From the NCBI GenBank assembly GCA_035711465.1, contig DASTCC010000197.1, forward strand, positions 1 to 9,556: a stretch of 9,556 nucleotides of DNA. The letters are read 5' to 3'. This document shows, piece by piece, positions 1-5,094 of the stretch. Positions within the stretch are counted from its first letter, which is position 1. Each line of letters opens with the position of its first letter. The DNA is from DASTCC01 sp035711465. GTDB lineage: Bacteria; Acidobacteriota; Vicinamibacteria; Vicinamibacterales; SCN-69-37. The notes under the pieces are model-generated. The model was not told the origin of the DNA. It was given only the letters and a program-made list of their open reading frames with translations, and did no database searches. The position numbers and the translations under genes are program-made.

Positions 1-342
1 GTACGGCGGTTTGCTGGCTGTCGACACGCCGCTTCGGCTGACCGCGTACCAGTCCGGGTGGGTTGACGTGTTCTCTCCGCGCATCATCGTGAACAGCCAG
101 GCGTGGAGCTCGAGCCCTTCGTCGCGGGCGGCGGGTACGGCGGCGCGATAGAAATCGGGCGTGCCGCTAATCAACACGGCGTCGATGCCCGAGGCTTTGA
201 TCTGCGGCAGCCGTCGGCGCCAGGCCTGGAGGGGCGAGGTGACGCCCCGCATCCAGGTCCAGTGTTTGCGCGGCGCCTGTGCCGAAAAGGCCGGCATCGC
301 GATCGCTGCGGCTGACGCGGCCAGGAACTCGCGTCGATTCAT
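1..342 (-). CDS. Tat-exported protein, family 10-like glycoside hydrolase (partial, C-terminus outside window)
   Basis: The frame is open from an ATG at 342 down to the window edge, giving 114 residues with no stop. The N-terminus MNRREFLAASAAAIAMPAFSA has a twin-arginine motif (RR at residues 3-4), an Ala-rich hydrophobic stretch and a small-residue cleavage region, so export by Tat is likely. The mature part begins with HWTWMRG, then a segment reading IKASGIDAVLISG, then EGLELHAWLF and HPDWYAV. That order (a strand asking 'who does this', then a Gly-Leu-Glu-x-His-Ala-Trp strand, then HPDW) resembles the start of the TIM barrel in family 10-like (GHL10/DUF187) putative glycoside hydrolases. 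The catalytic part is not in the window, so activity cannot be judged. The gene diverges from the DinB-like gene across 95 bp. No Shine-Dalgarno precedes the ATG. The gene and its start are well supported; the family is a moderate-confidence reading from motifs only. Confidence 0.72.
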   Translation of the reverse strand, partial: MNRREFLAASAAAIAMPAFSAQAPRKHWTWMRGVTSPLQAWRRRLPQIKASGIDAVLISGTPDFYRAAVPAARDEGLELHAWLFTMMRGENTSTHPDWYAVSRSGVSTASKPPY

Positions 343-348
343 GGGCGC

Positions 349-354
349 ACGATA
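349..354 (-). promoter_or_regulatory. Candidate -10 element of the Tat-exported protein gene
   Basis: On the minus strand the hexamer TATCGT ends 6 nt before the ATG at 342. No Shine-Dalgarno lies in that gap. The TAnnnT form at this distance fits a leaderless start, but a single 6-base match in GC-rich DNA is weak evidence and no -35 is visible. Confidence 0.3.
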
Positions 355-389
355 CCACCACCGTCCTGCCCAGGCGTCGCCGCTCCGAG

Positions 390-398
390 TGCTACACT
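390..398 (+). promoter_or_regulatory. Candidate extended -10 promoter of the DinB-like gene
   Basis: TGcTACACT combines the extended -10 TG with a TAnnnT hexamer (393-398). Transcription would start near 405, giving an untranslated leader of about 33 nt that contains the AAGGAGAG ribosome binding site. No convincing -35 box is seen, as is common for extended -10 promoters. A very similar TGcTACTCT occurs before the GH31 gene on the other strand. Confidence 0.42.
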
Positions 399-420
399 CC
401 GCCGGGGGAGTATCCGTTCA

Positions 421-428
421 AAGGAGAG
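421..428 (+). promoter_or_regulatory. Ribosome binding site fixing the DinB-like start
   Basis: AAGGAGAG is a strong Shine-Dalgarno 9 nt before the ATG at 438. It decides the start: the frame is open further upstream (to 279), but that extension has no comparable site and would put Arg-rich sequence in front of a clean signal peptide. Confidence 0.75.
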
Positions 429-437
429 TTCGAGGCC

Positions 438-986
438 ATGACTCGAAATATGCTCGTCCTGACCGTCTTGATCGGCGGCGTCATCGCCGTCGGCGTACCG
501 CAGGCTCAGCAGGGCGGCGGCGCCAATCCGCTCGCCGCGACCATCCGCGCCAACTGGCAGGCGGCGCGGCTCAACATCAAGGAATCGGCCGATCAGATGA
601 CGGCCGACAAGTACGGCTACAAGCCGGTGCCGACGGTGCGGAACTTCGGCGAGATCCTGACGCACCTCGCCGGCGCGAACTACATCTTCTGCGCGGCGGC
701 GAAAGGCGAGAAGGCGCCGCACGCCGAAGATGCCTTCGAGAAGTCGGTGACGGCGCGCGATCAGATCATCAAGGTCCTGGCCGAGTCGCTCGCGTACTGC
801 GACAGCGCCTATACGGCGGCGACCGACGCCTCGCTGGCGCAGATGGTGGCGCAGCCCTTCAGCACCAACCAGGGCCCGCGGGCCAACGCGCTCATCGGCA
901 ACATCGGCCACCTCAACGAGCACTACGGCAATCTGGTGACCTATTTCCGCATGAACAACATGGTGCCGCCGTCGTCGAAGCGGTAG
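438..986 (+). CDS. Exported DinB-fold (DinB_2-like) protein
   Basis: A 182-residue protein. Residues 1-24 form a signal peptide (basic MTRN, a hydrophobic core LVLTVLIGGVIAVGV, then QAQ), so the product is predicted to leave the cytoplasm. The rest is helical and matches the DinB/YfiT four-helix fold: NWQAARLNIKESADQM near the start, VRNFGEILTHLAGANYIF at 68-84, and HLNEHYGNLVTYFRMN at 158-173. The three histidines typical of the metal site are present as H76, H158 and H162, the last two forming HxxxH. The biochemical role of most DinB-fold proteins is unknown; some members are metal-dependent thiol transferases, but nothing here identifies a substrate. The start is set by AAGGAGAG at 421-428. 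The gene stands alone: divergent from the gene on its left and separated from padR by repeat-rich DNA. Fold assignment is firm; function is not. Confidence 0.87.
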   Translation: MTRNMLVLTVLIGGVIAVGVPQAQQGGGANPLAATIRANWQAARLNIKESADQMTADKYGYKPVPTVRNFGEILTHLAGANYIFCAAAKGEKAPHAEDAFEKSVTARDQIIKVLAESLAYCDSAYTAATDASLAQMVAQPFSTNQGPRANALIGNIGHLNEHYGNLVTYFRMNNMVPPSSKR

Positions 987-991
987 AACTC

Positions 992-1054
992 GGTGCTGGG
1001 TGCTGGGTGCACCTAGCACAGGCACCCAGCACCTAGCACCCAGCACCCAGCACC
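992..1054. repeat. 19-bp inverted repeat built from 7-bp units
   Basis: The left arm at 992-1010 (GGTGCTGGGTGCTGGGTGC) is the exact reverse complement of the arm at 1036-1054, with 25 nt between them. Both arms are made of a heptamer (GGTGCTG, or CAGCACC on the right), with a variant TAGCACC unit in the loop. A second copy of GCACCCAGCACC at 1022-1033 allows an alternative 12-bp hairpin with 999-1010. The element fills most of the gap between the DinB-like stop and the padR operator. It could end DinB-like transcription as a strong hairpin, although no T-run follows on either strand. It could also be a dispersed intergenic repeat. No second copy exists in this window. Confidence 0.85.
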
Positions 1055-1056
1055 TT

Positions 1057-1085
1057 CTCGTCGTATAGTCTGTCTATACGACGAG
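1057..1085. promoter_or_regulatory. Perfect palindromic operator candidate in front of padR
   Basis: CTCGTCGTATAG (1057-1068) and CTATACGACGAG (1074-1085) are exact 12-bp inverted arms around the 5-nt spacer TCTGT. The right arm reaches the Shine-Dalgarno (AGGA, 1084-1087) of padR, and the left arm contains the likely -10 TATAGT. Dimeric PadR proteins commonly bind such dyads and repress their own gene, so autoregulation is the natural reading. In RNA the same arms would form a 12-bp hairpin covering part of the ribosome binding site if transcription began upstream of it. Confidence 0.78.
1064..1069 (+). promoter_or_regulatory. Candidate -10 element of padR inside the palindrome
   Basis: TATAGT matches the TATAAT consensus at five of six positions. 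It would place the transcript start near 1076, leaving a leader of about 17 nt that includes AGGA. No good -35 is visible because the repeat arm occupies that position. The dyad is symmetric, so TATAG also reads on the minus strand and direction is not certain. Confidence 0.42.
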
Positions 1086-1092
1086 GACGACT

Positions 1093-1407
1093 GTGGACCT
1101 TCTGCAAGGCACGCTCGATCTCCTGATCCTGAAAGCGCTGGCGCTCGAGCCGCATCACGGGCTCGGCGTGTCACGGCGCATTCAGCAGATCACCGGCGGG
1201 ACGTTCGACGTCAAGCCCGGGTCGCTCTTTCCGGCGCTCCATCGTCTCGAAGAGCGCGGCTGGCTCGAGTCGTCGTGGGGGGAGTCCGAGAACAAGCGGC
1301 GCGCGAAGTACTACAAGCTCACCGCCGCCGGGCGGAAGCAGCTCAAGGAAGAAACGCAGGCCTGGGAGCGCGTATCGCTGGCGATGGCGAAGGCGTTGAA
1401 GGTCTGA
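1093..1407 (+). CDS. PadR-family transcriptional regulator
   Basis: A 104-residue winged-helix protein, the usual length for short (subfamily 2-like) PadR regulators. The start MDLLQGTLDLLILKAL is the family's signature first helix. The recognition helix region GSLFPALHRLEERGWL lies at 43-58, and the wing NKRRAKYYKLTAAG at 68-80 has the typical basic residues and YKLT strand. The C-terminal helix to residue 104 would be the dimerisation part. The start is GTG at 1093 with AGGA (1084-1087) 5 nt upstream; the conserved N-terminus confirms it. Relatives usually repress transporters or stress genes, often next to an ABC permease or kinase gene; here no such target is adjacent, so the only visible target is its own promoter with the 12-5-12 palindrome. 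The stop codon is 3 nt from that of the convergent GH31 gene. The inducing signal cannot be read from the sequence. Confidence 0.93.
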   Translation: MDLLQGTLDLLILKALALEPHHGLGVSRRIQQITGGTFDVKPGSLFPALHRLEERGWLESSWGESENKRRAKYYKLTAAGRKQLKEETQAWERVSLAMAKALKV

Positions 1408-1410
1408 TCG

Positions 1411-3720
1411 CTAGCGCGGGATCTCAACCGACACCTCGCGGCCCTCGAACGTGACTCGTCGCGTCGTCGTGCTGCCCGCGATCCTGACCTCGATCTCCCG
1501 GCGCGCCGCACCAATCATGCGCGAGCCCGGCTCGAGCGCGAGCGTCAGCCGCTGCATGCGGTCCTGCCACCGCATCGCCAGGCCCATCCAGGCGCCTTTC
1601 CGGTAATCGAACGACGCGCCGTCGTCTTCGTACATCTGCGCCGCGCCGTCGGCGCCCGGATAGATCTGCAGCGTCAGCGGCCCGTCGCCGGCCTGAGACG
1701 TGTACTGCTTGACCGGTCCCATCGGCAGGATCGCGCCGGCGCGCGCGTAGAGCGGCATGGTCGCGAGATCGACTGGACGATCGATCTCGCGGCCGCCGTC
1801 GAGACCTTCGTTCGTCCAGAAATCGATCCACCGGCCACGCGGCAGATACACCCTTCGGGTCGTGGCGCCCTTCTCGACGACGGGGGCGACCAGGATGTCG
1901 CGGCCCCAGAGGAACTGATCGCCGCGCGCGACCGCGACGGGATCGTCGGCGTAGTGCAGCCACAGCGCCCGCACGATCGGCATCCCGGTCTGCGAGCACT
2001 CGCGGACCGCGGAGTAGAGATACGGCATGAGCCGGTAGCGCAGCTCGAGGTACTTCTTGCAGATTGGCTCGACGTCCGGATTGCGGAGCTCGTGTTCCGG
2101 CGGCGTCGACGCGCCCACCGAGTTCGCGGTCTCGATCGTGCCGACCGTGCCCAGGTTCCAGCCCCACGGCAGCCGCAGATGCCAGTTGCGTCCGTGGGCG
2201 CGGAAGAGCGTGTTGAAGGCGCCGAACTGAAACCAGCGGACGTGCAGCTCGCCGGTGTACTCGCTGGTCGGCACGAAGCCGCCGATGTCGGTGCCCCAGT
2301 AGGGGATGCCGCTGAGCGCGGTGTTGATCGCGATCGGTACGTGCAGCTTCAGCGTCTCCCAGGTCGTGTAGACGTCGCCCGACCAGAGAAACGCGCCGTA
2401 GCGCTGCATTCCGGCCTGGCCGTTTCGGTGCAGCGCGAACGGCCGCTCGTTCGGGCGCCACTGCTGGCTGCCGTCCCAGTACATCCGGATGCGCGCCAGG
2501 CGCGACGGTTGATCGAAGCCGTCGCCCTGGTCGGGCCACCAGCCGTCGATGCCGAGATCGTAGAGCGGCTTGTGCGCGGGCCAGTAGCACGCGACCTGCC
2601 GCTCCGGCGGCCACCGGTTGTCCTCCGTCCGGCCCGGCGGGATCGGCGCCGCGGTGCAGGCGTCGTTGACGGTGCCGCTAAACACGCGCCCTTCGACGAC
2701 GATGTGCAGCACGACCTTGTAGTGAAGATCGTGCAGCGCGTCGATCATCCGCGTCGGCTCGGGAAAGTTCTTCGGGTTCCAGGAGAACTCGCCGTTGTGC
2801 GTGTTCCAGCCCGACGGCGTGAAGTCGGTGCCGAGATAGATCAGCGCATCGCAGGGCAGTTGCTTCTCCCGGAACGTGCGCGCCACCGACATGATCTCGT
2901 CGGGGCCCGAGAGCGTGCGATGCGACTGCAGGTAGCCGAGGCTCCAGAGCGGCGGGATCTCGGCAGGCCCGGTGAGCTCTGCCCACGCCCGCATGATCTC
3001 GGCCGGTGTGCTCGCGGTGACGACGAAGACGTCGATGGGCGCGTCGGCGGTGCGCGGCGTGAACAGGCCGTCGGCGCCGCTGAGGTCGAACGTGCCGGCC
3101 GGTTGATGGACGTAGATCGCCCAGCCGTCCGAGCCGATCAGCCACGGAATCGCCACGCGCGCGCCGTGCGTCCGCAGCGCGTAGCCGCCTTTGCCGGACG
3201 GCTCGCGATACGTCGCCTGGCCGTTGCGCATCGGATCGATCGTGCCCTTGCGATCGAAGCCGGCGCCGCCTTCGCCGAAGCCGAGCAGCGGCCCCTTCGG
3301 CAGCGTGAATCGCATCGCCGTCGATTCCGGATCGAACACGAGCCGCTGCACGACCGCGCCGCTTGGACCGGCGACGGCGAGCGTCGGCGGCTGATTCGAG
3401 AAGGCGATCGTGTGCCGGCCGATGGCCGCCGTCGCAAGCGGCGCCTGGCGCCGCGCCGGTCGGACGGCGTCCGACGCCGCGTTCAGGATGCGGTGATCCG
3501 CCACGGGCACAGCCTGGCCGTCGACGATCGGCCGCACGGTGATGCGCACGATCCGTTCGGACGGCGTGCCCGTCCAGGTCGGCGCCGCCTCGATGGCGAT
3601 CTCGACAGGCTTGCCGCCGACACGGATGCCGGCCGTCTGCCCGAGCGTGCGTGCCGAGAAGACGAACCCGGCTCCGGCGACACCGATGGTCTTCAACGCG
3701 TCACGGCGCGTGGCTTTCAT
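1411..3720 (-). CDS. Tat-exported GH31 family glycoside hydrolase with DUF5110-like C-terminus
   Basis: A 769-residue protein. The N-terminus MKATRRDALKTIGVAGAGFVFSA is a Tat signal (RR at 5-6). Residues about 30-245 are the N-terminal beta-sandwich. The (beta/alpha)8 barrel runs from about 256 (PPLWSLGYLQSH) to about 590, followed by C-terminal beta domains with the DUF5110-like stretch LPRGRWIDFW and MYEDDGASFDY. The GH31 nucleophile is D397 in DGWWPDQGD, the acid/base is D449 in WSGD, and TDIGGF at 477-482 is the usual substrate-binding loop. The family contains alpha-glucosidases, alpha-xylosidases and related retaining enzymes; the substrate cannot be told from this sequence. The ATG at 3720 was chosen because it starts directly before the twin-arginine signal; a TTG at 3729 adds three residues only. 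There is no Shine-Dalgarno. It lies 42 nt after the cyclase gene on the same strand, so read-through is possible, but an extended -10 sits just before it. Confidence 0.93.
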   Translation of the reverse strand: MKATRRDALKTIGVAGAGFVFSARTLGQTAGIRVGGKPVEIAIEAAPTWTGTPSERIVRITVRPIVDGQAVPVADHRILNAASDAVRPARRQAPLATAAIGRHTIAFSNQPPTLAVAGPSGAVVQRLVFDPESTAMRFTLPKGPLLGFGEGGAGFDRKGTIDPMRNGQATYREPSGKGGYALRTHGARVAIPWLIGSDGWAIYVHQPAGTFDLSGADGLFTPRTADAPIDVFVVTASTPAEIMRAWAELTGPAEIPPLWSLGYLQSHRTLSGPDEIMSVARTFREKQLPCDALIYLGTDFTPSGWNTHNGEFSWNPKNFPEPTRMIDALHDLHYKVVLHIVVEGRVFSGTVNDACTAAPIPPGRTEDNRWPPERQVACYWPAHKPLYDLGIDGWWPDQGDGFDQPSRLARIRMYWDGSQQWRPNERPFALHRNGQAGMQRYGAFLWSGDVYTTWETLKLHVPIAINTALSGIPYWGTDIGGFVPTSEYTGELHVRWFQFGAFNTLFRAHGRNWHLRLPWGWNLGTVGTIETANSVGASTPPEHELRNPDVEPICKKYLELRYRLMPYLYSAVRECSQTGMPIVRALWLHYADDPVAVARGDQFLWGRDILVAPVVEKGATTRRVYLPRGRWIDFWTNEGLDGGREIDRPVDLATMPLYARAGAILPMGPVKQYTSQAGDGPLTLQIYPGADGAAQMYEDDGASFDYRKGAWMGLAMRWQDRMQRLTLALEPGSRMIGAARREIEVRIAGSTTTRRVTFEGREVSVEIPR

Positions 3721-3729
3721 GGTGGCCAA

Positions 3730-3738
3730 AGAGTAGCA
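3730..3738 (-). promoter_or_regulatory. Candidate extended -10 promoter of the GH31 gene
   Basis: On the minus strand TGcTACTCT ends 9 nt before the ATG at 3720. Transcription would start within about 0-3 nt of the ATG, which would explain the missing Shine-Dalgarno. It lies in the 42-bp gap after the cyclase stop, so the glycosidase can probably be expressed apart from the signalling operon. No -35 is recognised. Confidence 0.4.
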
Positions 3739-3762
3739 GGTCGGAGCGATCCGAGGCCTGGC

Positions 3763-4650
3763 TTACGTTTTCGATCGCTTCTTCTGCTCGTACATCAATT
3801 TGTCGGCGCGCTCGAGCAGCGTCTCGACCGGGGTGCCGTCGGGGGGGCAGGTATGGACGCCGATGCTGAAGCTCAGCGCGTAGGCGCGGTCGGGGGAGCT
3901 GTTGACGACGCCGAGCGCGGCGTCGAGCCGGGCCTTGACGGCGCGCTCGCTGCCTTCGGCCGCCGAAAGCGTCATCGCCGCGAACTCGTCGCCGCCGAGG
4001 CGGGCGATGATGTCGCTCTGCCGGAAACAACTGCGCAGGACGTTGGCGGCCTCGACCAGCGCGCGGTTGCCTTCGGCATGGCCGAAGGTGTCGTTGATCT
4101 GCTTGAGGCGATCGAGATCGAGGAAGAGCAGCAGGAAGCCGCTGCGGTTGCGGCGCGCCAGCTTGGCCATCTGCTCGGCGAGCACCAGGAAGCCACGGCG
4201 GTTGCTGAGCCCGGTCAGGTCGTCCTTCAGAGACAGGCTCTCGAGCTGCAGCCGCATGATGTGCCGCTCGATCGCGAAGCGCAGCGCCCGGCGCAGCGAG
4301 CGGCCGTCGACCTGCCCCTTGACCAGGTAGTCCTGGGCGCCGGCCTGCATCGCCGACACGCCGAGCTCCTCGTCGCGGGCGCCGGTCATGACGACGATGC
4401 CAGCGCGGCCGGCCGCCTGGACGACACGGCGCAGCGTGTCGAGCCCGGACTCGTCCGGCAGGCTCAGGTCGAGCAGCACGACGTCGGTGTCGATGCCCGG
4501 ATCGGCCAGGCGCGCCACCGCCTCCCGCACGGTGGTGACGTGCGTCAGCCGGAAATCGTTCGCGCCCGTCTCCTTCAACATCTCGATGACGAGCCGCGCG
4601 TCCCCCGGGTTGTCTTCGACGAGCAACACGCTCGTCGTATCGGTGGGCAT
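3763..4650 (-). CDS. Response regulator with GGDEF output (diguanylate cyclase)
   Basis: A 295-residue cytoplasmic protein with two domains. Residues 5-125 are a receiver: acidic pair in LLVEDNPGDA, phospho-acceptor D61 in LLDLSLPD, T89 in VVMTG, and K111 in YLVKG. A linker helix (about 125-142, LRFAIERHIMRLQLESLSL) leads to a GGDEF domain starting at KDDLTGLSNRRGF. Metal and substrate residues are in FLDLDRLKQINDTFGH, the signature GGDEF is intact at 219-223, and an RxxD product-inhibition site (R210 to D213) lies five residues before it. It should therefore make c-di-GMP from GTP, with feedback inhibition, when its receiver is phosphorylated. The closest kinase is encoded two genes upstream in the same operon. 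I chose the ATG at 4650 because AGAGG lies 7 nt upstream; a GTG at 4656 would instead overlap the preceding stop by 4 nt. Either way translation is probably coupled. There is no visible terminator after it. Confidence 0.94.
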   Translation of the reverse strand: MPTDTTSVLLVEDNPGDARLVIEMLKETGANDFRLTHVTTVREAVARLADPGIDTDVVLLDLSLPDESGLDTLRRVVQAAGRAGIVVMTGARDEELGVSAMQAGAQDYLVKGQVDGRSLRRALRFAIERHIMRLQLESLSLKDDLTGLSNRRGFLVLAEQMAKLARRNRSGFLLLFLDLDRLKQINDTFGHAEGNRALVEAANVLRSCFRQSDIIARLGGDEFAAMTLSAAEGSERAVKARLDAALGVVNSSPDRAYALSFSIGVHTCPPDGTPVETLLERADKLMYEQKKRSKT

Positions 4651-4652
4651 CC

Positions 4653-5084
4653 TCACACCTCTGGCGGAAGCCGCACGAGCGTGAACCAGAACTGCTCGAT
4701 CCCGTGCACGACCTTGGTCAGCTGCTCGAGGTCGACGGGTTTGGTGATGAAGCAGTTGGCGTGCAGCCGGTAGCTCCGCAGGATGTCCTCCTCGGCCTGC
4801 GACGAGGTCAGGATCACCACCGGGATGTGCACGAGCCGCGGATCGCGCTTGATGTCCTCGAGCACCTCGCGGCCGTCCCGCCGCGGCAGATTCAGATCGA
4901 GCAGGATCATGTCCGGCTGCGGCGCGTGCGAGTGCGATCCCTCGCGGCGCAGGAACGCCATCGCCTCTTCGCCGTCGCGGACGTGATGCAGCGTGTTCTT
5001 CACCTTGCTCACGGCCAGCGCTTCACGCGTCAGCCGGGCGTCGCCGGGGTTGTCTTCCACGAGCAGGATGTCAATGGGCTTCAT
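4653..5084 (-). CDS. Stand-alone receiver, Rcp1-like response regulator
   Basis: A 143-residue single receiver domain with no output domain. The acidic pocket is E10-D11 in LLVEDNPGDARLTREAL, the phospho-acceptor is D63 in ILLDLNLPRRDG, T93 lies in VVILTSS, and K115 lies in FITKPVD. The tail ending EQFWFTLVRLPPE and the NLPRRDGREVLEDIK helix are typical of the Rcp1 type, the receivers that accompany phytochrome-like and multi-PAS kinases. In this operon it may take phosphate from the kinase's H736, acting as a phosphate sink, a relay intermediate or a partner-binding signal; the sequence does not say which. ATG at 5084 starts 10 nt after the kinase stop, with a weak GAG-type site upstream, and its TGA lies two nt before the cyclase ATG. 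The frame is open upstream to 5222, but that extension overlaps the kinase and is not receiver-like. Confidence 0.94.
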   Translation of the reverse strand: MKPIDILLVEDNPGDARLTREALAVSKVKNTLHHVRDGEEAMAFLRREGSHSHAPQPDMILLDLNLPRRDGREVLEDIKRDPRLVHIPVVILTSSQAEEDILRSYRLHANCFITKPVDLEQLTKVVHGIEQFWFTLVRLPPEV

Positions 5085-5094
5085 GTAATCTCGG

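Noticed and set aside
279..437. N-terminal extension of the DinB-like gene to 279
   Set aside because: The extension is Arg-rich, lies antisense to the Tat-protein start, and would bury the signal peptide; AAGGAGAG at 421-428 supports 438.
161..1036. A plus-strand open frame overlapping the Tat protein and the DinB-like gene
   Set aside because: Arg-rich out-of-frame product; the DinB-like frame has a signal peptide, ribosome binding site and conserved histidines.
992..1085. Reading the repeats before padR as a CRISPR fragment or a mobile-element end
   Set aside because: The units are 7 bp and contiguous with no spacers, and no transposase, cas gene or target duplication is present.
3721..3762. 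Treating the GH31 gene as simply the fourth gene of the signalling operon
   Set aside because: Read-through is possible, but the 42-bp gap has its own extended -10 and the enzyme has no clear link to c-di-GMP signalling, so I kept it separate.
1954..4773. A plus-strand open frame of 939 codons antisense to the GH31, cyclase and receiver genes
   Set aside because: It is very rich in Arg, Ala, Asp and Val with no recognisable domain, and it crosses three well-supported genes on the other strand. Long antisense frames are expected where third positions are nearly all G or C.
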